Shown here piece after piece: positions 1-10,212 of a stretch of 64,000 nt of DNA. Made by a program: the position numbers and the translations under genes. The stretch comes from Lasiosphaeris hirsuta (taxonomy: Eukaryota; Ascomycota; Sordariomycetes; Sordariales; Lasiosphaeriaceae). The notes under the pieces are model-generated. The model made no database searches. It worked only from the letters and a program-made list of their open reading frames with translations, and had not been told where the DNA came from. Every line of letters begins with the position of its first letter. Positions within the stretch are counted from its first letter, which is position 1. The stretch covers positions 5,146,001-5,210,000 of the forward strand of contig JAUKUA010000001.1 in NCBI GenBank assembly GCA_030549175.1. The letters are read 5' to 3'.

Positions 1-1
1 C

Positions 2-2176
2 AAGATTGCTGTCTCTCTCGGCGTCGCCGCTATTCCCGAAGGCCTTGCCGTCGTTATCACCACCTGCCTAGCTCTTGGGACCCGAAAGATGGCCGCCAAG
101 AACGCCGTAGTCAGAAGCCTGCCATCTGTCGAGACCCTGGGAAGCTGCAGCGTCATCTGCTCTGACAAGACTGGCACATTGACGACTAATCAGATGAGCG
201 TCAACAAAATCGTTTATCTCAATCAAAGTGGCACTGATCTCGAGGAGCTGGATGTCGAGGGAACCACGTTTGAGCCGAAGGGTTCTATCAAGTTCCAGGG
301 CAAGACAATCCCGGATGCCGCTCAGCAGTCTACCACGTTGCTCCGGATAGCCGAAGTTGCTGCTCTTTGCAACGAAGCCCGCCTTGACTATCAACCTCAC
401 ACAGCCACATATACCAATGTTGGCGAGGCTACTGAAGGCGCGCTACGTGTCATGGTCGAAAAGCTTGGCCCCTGTGCCCCGGAAGATTGCCCCCCCAAGG
501 ATCGCGTTCACTATGCCAGCTCGTGGTATGAGAAGACGTACAGCAAGCTTGCCACATACGAGTTCTCCCGTGACCGAAAGAGCATGTCTGTCCTGGTTGA
601 AAATGCAGGCCAGAAGAAGCTCTTCGTTAAGGGTGCTCCGGAATCGCTCATCGAACGTTGCACTCATGTGTTGCTCGGGCCCAATGGAAAGAAGGTTCCC
701 TTGAACCAGAAGCTCGTCGACCTCCTGCAAAAAGAGATCGTCGACTACGGCAACCAAGGTCTCCGTGTTATAGCTCTAGCTCGTCGCGATGATGTGGCAG
801 GTCACCCTCTTCTTCACACCGCGAAATCGACTTCTGAGTATGCTGCCCTCGAACAAGACCTTACCCTTCTTGGCCTCGTTGGTATGCTTGATCCCCCCAG
901 ACCGGAGGTCCCTGCTGCTATTCAAAAGTGCAAGGAAGCTGGCATTCGCGTCATTGTCATCACTGGTGACAACCGCAACACGGCCGAGAGCATCTGCCGT
1001 CAAATCGGCGTGTTTGGATACAACGAAGATCTTACTGGCAAGAGCTACACTGGTCGCGAATTTGACAACCTCACCGCTAGCGAGCAGCTGGAAGCGGCCA
1101 AGAACGCTTCCCTCTTTTCTCGTGTCGAGCCCGCCCACAAGTCAAAGCTTGTTGATCTCCTCCAATCTCTTAATGAAGTTGTTGCTATGACCGGTGACGG
1201 AGTCAACGACGCGCCCGCTCTCAAGAAAGCGGACATTGGCGTTGCAATGGGCTCCGGCACTGATGTCTCGAAGCTTGCGGCTGATATGGTTTTGGCTGAT
1301 GACAATTTTGCCACCATCGGTGTCGCCATCGAGGAGGGACGGGCCATCTACAACAACACCCAACAGTTCATCCGGTACCTAATCTCATCCAACATCGGCG
1401 AGGTCGTCTCTATCTTCCTGACGGCGGCTCTTGGTATGCCCGAGGCTCTGATTCCCGTTCAACTTCTCTGGGTCAACCTAGTCACCGACGGTCTCCCCGC
1501 CACTGCCCTTTCATTCAACCCCCCTGACCATGACATCATGAAACGACAACCGAGAAAGCGTGACGAGGCTCTCATCGGTGGATGGCTGTTCATTCGGTAC
1601 CTGATAATTGGGACGTACGTCGGCCTGGCCACAGTTGCCGGCTATGCGTGGTGGTTCATGTTCTACGCTGAAGGTCCCCAAATCAACTTTTACCAGCTTT
1701 CACACTTCCACCGCTGCTCGGCCGAGTTCCCCGAGATTGGCTGTGCCATGTTCAGCAACGACATGGCTAAGGCCGGCTCGACTATTTCTCTCTCGATCCT
1801 TGTCGTCATTGAAATGCTCAACGCCATGAACGCCCTATCATCAAGCGAGTCCCTCTTGACGCTTCCCGTGTGGAAGAATATGATGCTCGTTTACGCTATT
1901 GCGTTGTCCATGGCGTTGCACTTTGCGCTGCTCTACACCCCGATTCTCCAGACCTTGTTCTCTATTCTGCCCCTAAACTGGACTGAATGGAAGGCCGTTC
2001 TCATCATTAGCGCGCCTGTCATGTAAGTTCTACTCTAATACTTCCACTAAACTACTTTTTCATCTATGCTAATATTATTTCGTAGTCTCATCGACGAGGT
2101 TCTGAAGCTCGTAGAGCGCACATTCTTCATCCAAAGCACCGATGTGCCAGTGATAAAAGCAAAGAAGGAGCAATAA
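2..2176 (+). CDS. SERCA-type P-type Ca2+-ATPase, 5' truncated
   Basis: This is the C-terminal two thirds of an ER/Golgi calcium pump that moves cytosolic Ca2+ into the lumen using ATP. The frame is open from the first bases of the window, so the gene starts upstream. Visible in order are the M4 motif PEGLAV, the phosphorylation site DKTGTLT with its catalytic Asp, the nucleotide-binding region with KGAPE, the hinge TGDGVNDAP, and the C-terminal helices containing the M6 motif [13 protein letters not shown]. Exons are 2-2022 and 2086-2176; the 63-bp intron has GTAAGT...TAG and joins in frame. The protein ends KAKKEQ, so lysines lie at -3 and -4, a KKXX-type dilysine ER-retrieval signal that supports ER residence. 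It resembles Neurospora nca-1 and animal SERCA rather than vacuolar PMC-type pumps. Family assignment is firm; the orthologue name is inferred. Confidence 0.95.
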
Positions 2177-2465
2177 ATAATTTAAAAAAGAGGGGCCGAC
2201 TCGCGGCGTTCTTGAAATATATAGACACTGTAAAGCAAGAACTAGATCGTGTAGCATGGTCGCCACGCAAGTGGCGCATATGGACCGGAAAGCATGCGAG
2301 ATCACACGAGTTAGGATAACTGAACAAATCTAATGCGAGTTCTTTTCTTCGAGATAACCCGGGCCCGCTATTCATGCCCCAGGTGACCCAGATAATAGTA
2401 CAACGCGCGAGTTCTGTTGACCGGTGATATCACACACGTCCCAAAACCATTGCCCAATCGCCGCT

Positions 2466-3202
2466 CTAATCCTGCCGTCCCTTCAGTAGCCTCTTAGTGA
2501 CCTTGTCCTTCTCGATGATGTAGACGTGGGCACCCCAGCCCGAGAGGGCGTCGCGATCTACAGCATTGAGGAGTGCCTGTGAAATCGTCTCAAAAAGATC
2601 CTCGGGTGCCTGTGAACGCAGTAGTTAGCACCAACACGCATGATGATTATGTCGGGAGAAAAGGAGCGCACCAGATCAGGCTCCCACAGGCTCTCGCACA
2701 TGCCAAATAGCTGGTCAGTGGCGGTGCCGCTGACGATAAAGTCCTTTGAGAAATCGATGCAGCCGATGCTGTCGAAGCCACATATGAAGGGCTCGCCCGT
2801 CTTGGGGTCGAGACCGGCGACGACGGGGCTGACAAAGTAGGGGCCAAAGCGGCGCTCGTAGAGGCTGCTGCTGACCAGGTTCGCGAAAGTCTTGGGCGCG
2901 ATACCGCGCTCCTCACGAAGGCGGTACATGTTGACCTTGTACCGGAACAGGTCCGACACGGTGGCCACGTCGGTCGCGAGCCCCGTCAGTCCGAGGAAGA
3001 CGTCGCCGTACTGGAAGACTTTGGGGAAGTTGTTGGACACGGTCAGCGACTGTAGGCCGAGGCGCAGATCGCACGCAATGGCGACGCAGTCCTTGCCCAC
3101 CATGGCGACGCAGGCGCCGCCGTTTATTGAGAAGGGGGAGGACTGCGGGCGATGGGGTTAGCTCGGGTGCGTGAGGAGAGGGAGGGGGTATTGATGTACC
3201 AT
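2466..3202 (-). CDS. PUP3: Proteasome subunit beta type-3 (PUP3)
   Basis: This is the non-catalytic beta-3 subunit of the 20S proteasome core, 205 residues, the same length as yeast Pup3. Three exons on the minus strand are inferred: 3200-3202, 2672-3142 and 2466-2609. The first coding exon is only the ATG; the 57-bp intron starts GTACAT and ends CAG, and joining gives [10 protein letters not shown], the typical Pup3 N-terminus. The body carries [25 protein letters not shown] and [13 protein letters not shown]. The second intron (2610-2671) is in phase 0 after WEPDL and leads into [10 protein letters not shown]. Family knowledge: beta-3 is not processed at an N-terminal Thr and has no catalytic Thr, and none is seen here. 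The start is supported by homology rather than by a long open first exon. It is divergent from the UBX gene and convergent with the Ca2+-ATPase. Confidence 0.93.
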
Positions 3203-3993
3203 TATGGTTGTGATGTGCCTTTGTCAGGCTGCTCTGGCCAACAAGTGCGAGCGACTCCCGATATTTTGCGGCCGGGAGAATTGATGTGTTTCGTTGGGGG
3301 AAAGGGCTGGCTACTGGATCGGGATGTGGGCGTCGCTGGGTTTGGTCGTCGTCGTCGTGTCTTGAGCTGTCGGCAGCGAGCTCTCAGCCTTGGGGAAACG
3401 GGTCGAGCTCCAAGTTGACAGGCAGGGCAAGATAAGGCAGCACACAGCTGGCGCGGTCGGCCGACCGACCGGGGTACCCAGCTTTAGCCAGCTTGGCCCC
3501 TGCACTGGGGCAAAAGCGGTGAGGAGCGGCGCTAAACATCGCCCGGGACCTAAGGAACTTAGCTGGTATCAGCGCCCGCCCCCTAGCAAAAGCCCCCCAC
3601 CACACCGGGCTTGTAGATGGAAGCAGCTCGAAGCTAAACTGTTGCATCACTTTATCAAAACTTCTTGAGCTGCACAACAAAATTTCCTGAAATAGCTGTC
3701 GCTGCGCAATATCATAGTTCCGGCTGTTGTATTTACACTCACTAGCTGCTCAAGAACTGAGAAATCCTAAAGCCAAGAGGTGTAGCTGTCCAGTCGCCTC
3801 CTGCCGCTTATACAATCTACCCCGCCACCGCTTTGTGTTGGTTGTACATAGCTCGGCTGCCTGACAGACATCCCATCTTCGTGGTGCCTCATTGAAGTTG
3901 GGCTCTAGCCTTCATCTCACTCTCCCCTCTCGAAGAACGTCCTGCTTGACACGCCGCCCCACTTCTCGTTCCTTCTATCCTGAAGCCTTCAGA
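3203..3993. other. Divergent intergenic region, PUP3 / UBX gene
   Basis: About 790 bp lie between two divergently transcribed genes, so this should hold both promoters and 5' UTRs. A proteasome gene facing a p97-adaptor-like gene is suggestive of shared control. I did not find a clear Rpn4-type box or a convincing TATA element by eye, and no coding sequence is evident. Confidence 0.5.
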
Positions 3994-5543
3994 ATGGCAT
4001 CCCACGTTGAGGTTGTGTCAACGGACTTGCGGCGCATCAAAGTCAAGGTCACGCCGAGCACCTACTTGGTCGACGTGCTTGGCGAAGCCTGCCAGAAATT
4101 GCACGCCAGCCCCGACAGATTTTTACTCAAGTACGTCGGAGCACGTGTGTCCTCTATCCACCTTACAGACCTGACCCAAGACCCAGGCACAAGCAAAAGG
4201 TTGTCGACTTGACAGGTCCATTCCGGACATCTGGCCTTAGCCCTGGTGCAAAGCTGGAGCTCGTTCTCAAGTCGAGCAGCCCATCCGTCGTTTCAATAGC
4301 CCTCGATGTTGAAGGCTCTCGCTTCACAAAAAAGCTTCCCAGCGACATGCCGCTATGGCAAGTGTTGCGACAGTTCGAGACCTCAGAACAGGGCCTGAAC
4401 GTTACCGGAAAAGGACTACCCAAGTCGGATTCTGGGGGCCAGTTGTATTATCAAGCCCCTGTTGTCAACATCATGGGCAGAGAGTACTCCGCTAAGGAGG
4501 ACTTGCAGAAAACCTTGTCACAATGCGGAATCAACTCGGGAAGTATGGTGTTGAGAATATTTTTCCATCGCACAGAGAAGACCCTGTCAGACGCGTTGCA
4601 AGAGATGGACCTGTATATGAACGAGGTTGATCCAGAGAAACCAAGAGAACAAGCAAAGGCTGAAACTCAGGTGACGCCGACTGTGAGCGAAACGAAAGAA
4701 GAGATTGTGTCTGGGGATACCCCAATGCCGGATTTCACCGCCTCAGAGACTGTCGAGAAAGGGAACGACACTGCTGTCACCTCTGACAAGCCAACGAACG
4801 CACCGGCAGATTCCGACGCACTGAGCGTCGGCGAGCCGTCTACCTCCATCGCCAACGTGGACCATCTCCAGCCCACTGGTGTGTTCTCGGCGCCCGAATA
4901 TTCCACACCAGTGGCTGCTCAAATCTACGAGGACGACTCTGTTTACGAGCCCACGATTGCACATGCACAGCTTCGCCAACAGCAGCTGCTCACCCGCACA
5001 CAAAATACACGTCTCAAGTCCGACGCCGAGCTTGCCGCCATCGAAGCCGAAAAGGTTGCAAAACTGGCCAAGATTACCAAGGTTGACGTCAAGGTTCGAT
5101 TTCCTGACCAGACCTCGGCACAATGGACCATCAACCCCGAGGACACAGGCTCTTTTCTCTATCAAGCCATCCGGGGTGTCATGGCTCACCCTCAAGAGCC
5201 CTTCAAGTTGGTCATGTCGGGCCCGAATGGCGGCCCCATCTTTGACAACGCCAAGCCGATCATCGCTAGCTACGGACTTAAAACCCGGGAGCTGCTGAAT
5301 CTCCTTTGGGAAGACGCTGTATCACAAAATGCACGGAGCGCGCCCTTCTTAAACGACAAGGCAGCAAGCCGCGCCCTAGCTGTCCCTGTGCCTACCGTCC
5401 CTCAAGGTAGCGCGGACGAGGGCGAGTCAACGGCTGGACCGTCGACCACGGTGGCCACATCAGAGAAGAAAGAGCGTAGCTTGGACTCGGCCGCTGTCCG
5501 CAAGACGATAAGCAAGCTGTTCAAGCTGCCAGGTAGGAAGTAG
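3994..5543 (+). CDS. TUG/ASPL (UBX4)-type UBX-domain protein
   Basis: A 497-residue protein with an N-terminal TUG-type ubiquitin-like domain (about residues 5-75) and a UBX domain near the C-terminus (about 341-422, from KITKVDVKVRFPD to LNLLWED). Such proteins are adaptors of the AAA-ATPase p97/Cdc48 and help direct it to substrates; yeast Ubx4 and mammalian TUG/ASPL share this layout. Two exons, 3994-4130 and 4187-5543, are joined by a 56-bp intron (GTACGT...CCCAG) that splits a Lys codon and restores LKHKQKVVDL, the expected UBL strand. An earlier AG in the intron would break the frame. The frame is open further upstream, but 3994 is its first ATG. The linker (about 175-300) is acidic, Ser/Thr-rich and probably disordered. 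The UBX loop reads SGPNGGP, so the canonical FPR motif is not obvious; Cdc48 binding is therefore inferred. Confidence 0.88.
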
Positions 5544-6028
5544 GCCGCTTGAGTAGTTGTGCTTTGGGAAACCATGGTTCTTGTGAGCGGCATGGAGGTT
5601 TACTTGTATAACTTGCCATTTCGACGTCTGACTTCTGGAGCGTATTTAATGATGGATATCGGCCCTTGAGTGAACACACCCATCATACGCCCTGATGGCC
5701 AACAGACAAACGGACTTCTGGTATACGATCGATACGCTCGGATTGCTGAACATAAACGAGTTGGTGTGGGTTGTCATCTGGCAGGCGGACACAGGTTATG
5801 TACAATAATAGATTTTGAGCACAACAGAACCGGCATGTGAAGACAAATGGCGAAATTCGGCGTTTTGCCATTACGAGGCCATCTTGCTGCAACCAGCAGC
5901 AGATAAATTTTCCCAAGGACCGTCCAGATATAAACCCTAGGACATTGATCCATGATGAACCACGCCGAACCATGCGCAAAAAGACATCCCAGGCAGATCG
6001 TTTTCACCCAAGCAACCCCTTTCTCCAT
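5544..6028. other. Convergent 3' region, UBX gene / RPL36
   Basis: About 485 bp between the stops of two convergent genes, presumably both 3' UTRs. No coding signal or structured RNA was recognised. Confidence 0.5.
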
Positions 6029-6817
6029 TTAGTGACCAGTCCGGCGGGACTCGGCAATCACGCGGGTGAGCTCATCAACCTTTGCCTTGGCGCGGCCGAA
6101 AGTTCCGAGCTGAAATGTGTATTAGTATGGCTATGTCTTAGGAGAACGGATGATGACAACATACCCTCTTCTTGGCGAGCTTGCGCGCGCGCTTGTCCTT
6201 GCTGTTGCGCAGCAATTCAATGACACGGCGCTCATAAGGGGCCAGACTAATTGTAGAACACTAGTTAGCAAATTGCTTCAGATAATATGCTTGGTTGGTT
6301 GCGTAGTTGTCCCCTAAGTTTCCATCATTGTTGCTGTTCCCCCTCTTTCGGATTCCAATTATGCCCTCTTTCCCCCTTGGACAGCCGTAATGATGTGAGT
6401 GAAGAAATGGAAAGTGACTTACCCAGCAACCTCCTTGACGATATCCCGAACGAAAGCGGTGCGCTTGCTCAGATGGCCCTTGGTGCGCGAGACACGGGGC
6501 TTGACAACGCGGGCGGTGGTCTTCTGTAATCGGGGAAAAGAGAATTACCAGGTCAGCGCATATTTCCTTTTGGTTGCGTGAAAAGTCCATCATCTGCGAT
6601 GACCCCGTCGTAGGAAAGAAGAATCCTCGGCTCAGCTCGCTCTCGAAGCCCCCGCGACCGCCTTCCGTCGGGGTGGTTGGCAGGCGCAGGGAAATTCGAG
6701 AGCGAGAGAGACCAAAGGGCTTCAGGACGGCGACGCAGAGATCCTCCACGAGGTGAGACATACGTGACCCTTGTTGAGGCCAACGGCGAGGCCGGACTTG
6801 GGGGCTTCCTTTGCCAT
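6029..6817 (-). CDS. RPL36: 60S ribosomal protein eL36
   Basis: Structural protein of the large cytosolic ribosomal subunit, 105 residues, usual for the family. Four minus-strand exons join without frame conflict: 6764-6817, 6423-6523, 6165-6246 and 6029-6109. The N-terminus is [18 protein letters not shown]; conserved blocks include [26 protein letters not shown] and the basic [11 protein letters not shown]. The protein ends ESRRTGH. Introns are 240, 176 and 55 bp; the first two are unusually long for this window, where 50-70 bp is normal. Intron-rich 5' ends are typical of fungal ribosomal-protein genes, and long introns in them can host snoRNAs (see findings). Identity is secure; exon borders all use GT...AG sites. 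Confidence 0.95.
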
Positions 6818-8928
6818 TGCGGTTGATGGCGATGGATTTCGATGGTGGTGTGTTGTCGAAATCGTCGTCGCGACTTGAGGAGAAGAAAGGACAAATTTTG
6901 GGGAATATTGAGCTCCTTTTTTGGTGGAAAGTTCTGTGGGAGTGGCTGGTGCGTGGGTGGGGCATGACTGGTTACGCCAAGGGTGGCTTGCCCGCTTGTA
7001 CTTTTTTTCCTTTTTGTATTGACTAACTACGCACAGACTACATCGCAGCTCTTGAGCCTCGCGAATCACCATCACCATTTAACCTTTCCCTCTTCAAACC
7101 GCCACCGCCAAATGTAATTTCTCATGCAAGGCCCTTTTCATCCCTCAAAGCCTTTAGGCTTCCAGTACACCTATGCCCTAACTTACGGTGTCCCTCCGTC
7201 TTGCATGAAAATTTATCGGTTGCACCGACTGTAATGGTCTTGATGTGACCCCAGTGAGGTGCTACAGCATGTATATGAAGGACGGAAGACCCGCATTGCG
7301 TTCGCTCCCGGAGGCTCCAGCCCGCCGTTCTGGTGTTCTGGTATCGCACTACATAGGCAGCGATAGGAAGGCATGTCCTTCCCAATGCCTTTGAAAGCCT
7401 AGCACAGCTAAGTTTGCTGGTCTCTGTCCCCATTTATTACGTGAAGCGACACAGATGCCCGTTCGTTGTAGAGTCGTGAAAGATCGGCATAGCCCTTGGA
7501 ACCCAAATCGAGCGCAGAACGTGGACCAGAGAAGACATGTAAGAATGCCATCCGGTGGAGATATTCTCGTCTCAGCCGGACCGTTCATTTGTGTGGTTCG
7601 TGCCAATTCATGATTTGTGTCCTTTTTTCTTTATTTTTTTGTGCGTCGTGTTACCACCTTGCGTACATTGTCACGCCCAACGTCTACCATCGATGTCTCC
7701 ATGCAGATAGCCGATGGAACATAAAATCGTTCGCTGCACATACACACATATTTATTAGCGGCACAGCAAGGTGCCTGACCAGCTTTGTATTGGTGTAAAG
7801 ATGTGCTGCGTAACAGCAAGGACTGACGGAGGACCTCGCCTGATCCGCGATTGTAAGTAACCCAGTGTGCTAGCGAGCATCAGTACTCCTTTCTGGCTTC
7901 AGCTTTAGCACATGGTCATTGCTGACGGATGATCGCCAGCCCTCGAGGGTGTGAGTTGGGCGCACGTTGTCATCCCTGTTGAGCCATGGGGTAATTTGTG
8001 TTGTTGCATATTGCCTTGGCTGGGCCTCTGATCAAGCCCACACGTTTCACTCGAACTCAAGCTTGTAAGGTGGGAGGCAGACGCGAGGCATCACAGAATC
8101 GGACGGGGCCGTGGAGACGGACTAGATACGGGTTTGTCCTTGCCGGCTTGGTGCACCCAAACAGTGTCTCTCACCTGCACTCTGTCTGAGGCTCTAGCGT
8201 TGGATACCACGGTACACGCACGCAGGACCGGTGGTCTTGGAGTAAAAAAAAAACCATGGAAAAAGTGGGATGTGTGAATGTGCACTCGAGAAAGGATCAA
8301 GGCCAGCGGTACGTCATTACAAAGAGGCATGGAAGTCTTTCGCCTGAAAAGGCATTTGGTTGGTGGGTGGAGGAGCTCCTTGAAACGAAACAGCAAAACG
8401 ACGTGGGACCAACTGGGGGAGTGTTTCATTGGTACTGTTCTCGGAACGGAGCACGGTGGTTGGTCACCTTTTTGGTACGCCAGAAGGCATGATTTGGTTT
8501 CTGCTCCAACCAGCTTCTTACCGACCTTCCCAGGAAAGGACCGGGAGGAGTGCGAAGGAATCGTGTCCTGGCGGTTTTCATCCGGTCCGGTTGATTGCGG
8601 CCAGAGTTCGCCCTCGCCCCCCTCCCCTTTCATTTGGCCCCTCTTGACTCTACCTGCAGATGAGTTCGGCTGGATGACAGGTAACCGTGATCCCGTGAGA
8701 GTGGGCAGGATCTGCAAGGTACCCGCGAGCTGTGAGAGGCAGACCTAACATCGTCTCCCATTTAAATGTTAAAGCGCTCCATACCGGTACCTCCCAACGT
8801 CGTCACCGATCCGCCGCTTTCCCAATATAAGGGCCCGACAACTCTTGGGGGCTTCTCTGCTCCTCCGTACCTACAACTTCTTGCAGCAATCGTCGGGCTT
8901 GTTTTAATATTCGCCCCTTACAACCAGC
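6818..8928. other. Intergenic region between RPL36 and a secreted-protein gene
   Basis: About 2.1 kb between divergent genes. The first few hundred bases upstream of 6817 are the presumed RPL36 promoter. Several frames of 60-208 codons are open on both strands around 8.1-8.75 kb, but they overlap antisense to one another, lack recognisable domains and are not supported as genes. Confidence 0.45.
8826..8831 (+). promoter_or_regulatory. Candidate TATA box (TATAAG)
   Basis: TATAAG within CCAATATAAGGGC lies 98 bp upstream of the ATG at 8929, a sensible distance for a fungal pol II promoter with a short 5' UTR. This is from sequence inspection only. Confidence 0.35.
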
Positions 8929-9512
8929 ATGATGCTGTACGTCATCTCGGCCCTTGTGGCTGCCATCTCCCTATCGACGGGATTTCCAACATACAAACTG
9001 CCGGTTACCCTACCTAGAATCATGCTGGAGGACGACAGCTGTGTTTTTCCCGAGAGCTATCTTGTCGAACATTTCAATATCTGGACCCCTGCAGCTGGTA
9101 ACGGGAACTCAACGATTATCAACTTCCAGTACACAGACACGGACACCAACATCCAGACGCCATGTCATTTCAACGTCTCGTCCATAAATGTCGGGGTTGA
9201 AGGTCTGGCTCCCAGATATGCCTGCGACAACACTATTGTCGAGTTCATCTGGCAAAACAACACCCTCAGGATGATCGAGAAGACATGTCCCGAAACGTGA
9301 GTCCATGACATAGCATGCCGGGGCCCGCAACCAATACTGACAAAAAGATCAGATCCTCGGGTTTTGAGGCGTCCGGATCAATCCAGCCACAGGTCGACTG
9401 CTTCCAGACTCCTGACGACTTGCTGATAGGCCCTGGAACCGATTGCTTCGCCGTTCAGGACCAGATCAACGGCACGTTTTCCAGCCTGCAGCCCACACCG
9501 AGTCTGAGTTAG
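8929..9512 (+). CDS. Small secreted cysteine-containing protein
   Basis: Predicted 175-residue secreted protein of unknown function. The N-terminus MMLYVISALVAAISLSTG looks like a signal peptide. The mature part has six cysteines, in DDSCV, TPCHF, RYACD, KTCPE, VDCFQ and TDCFA contexts, enough for three disulfides, and several N-glycosylation sequons (NST, NVS, NNT, NGT). Exons are 8929-9296 and 9353-9512, with a 56-bp GTGAGT...CAG intron splitting a Thr codon. Without splicing the protein would stop at once after PET, so the intron is well supported. The spacing of aromatic and Cys residues is loosely like Alt a 1/AA1-type beta-barrel secreted proteins, but this is only an impression. A tentative TATA box precedes it. 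Small size, secretion and disulfides are features of candidate effectors or cell-surface proteins; no activity can be assigned. Confidence 0.75.
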
Positions 9513-10212
9513 TCGGTTGCATGGGTCGCTTTCTGATTTGGTATCGGCGTTGAATGGGTAAATCGCATCACCGTAACTTCGGGGGGTTTACCGAGCATCA
9601 TAGGTAATGGTGGGGAAAATCTGGCAAAACGGGAAGATGGGGCATCTTTAGACGAGACAACAAGTCTAGGTAGACCAAAAACAATCAAGAGACAGATGAG
9701 TTTATCGTTGCCGATGGATTGTCCTCGCACCCTGTTTTGGTGCTCCCGAGACGAGACTTCAGAATGCGGGGTGTTACAGCATGTGGCGCTTAATCCCTGT
9801 CATGCAGAAGGCCCTGGCACGCCTCCCCAAGATCGGACCTTGCCGCGCTCCATCCTTCCCTCTACATTCTCACCAAACTTACGCCCCAGCGATCTTACTA
9901 ACTCACGTTGCCATTGCATCATCTGCTGTGTCCGTCGTCATCTAGAAATAGGGGTTCAGCGGCCACTACAATAATAAGCTCTGTGTGAAGTTAGCCTAGG
10001 AGCTTTGGGTTATTTTACTGCGTCTTCTCTGCGCAGTTTGCACTTTCGTCTGGTTGGCTTTTCAGCGGCAGGTCAGAGGTCACGCGGTGCGACTCCAAGG
10101 CCGGCGACATGGTTTGTCGACATCATATGAGAAGGTCGCTTCGCAACAGTTGAACTTGTCCTGTTCTCACCATCCTGTCAACACCTAATATATTTCTCTT
10201 ATCGTCAACACT
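9513..10212. other. Intergenic region upstream of the lipase gene
   Basis: About 700 bp holding the 3' end of the secreted-protein gene and the lipase promoter. An AATATATT stretch at about 10187 lies too close to the lipase ATG to be its TATA box with confidence. No gene seen. Confidence 0.45.

Noticed and set aside
3892..3993. N-terminal extension of the UBX-protein frame
   Set aside because: Open but begins with TTG; the first ATG at 3994 gives the expected ubiquitin-like domain start.
8091..8748. Overlapping open frames of 208 codons (minus) and 156 codons (plus)
   Set aside because: They are antisense to each other, start near repeats of simple composition and show no domain or splice-supported continuation; likely chance in GC-rich DNA.
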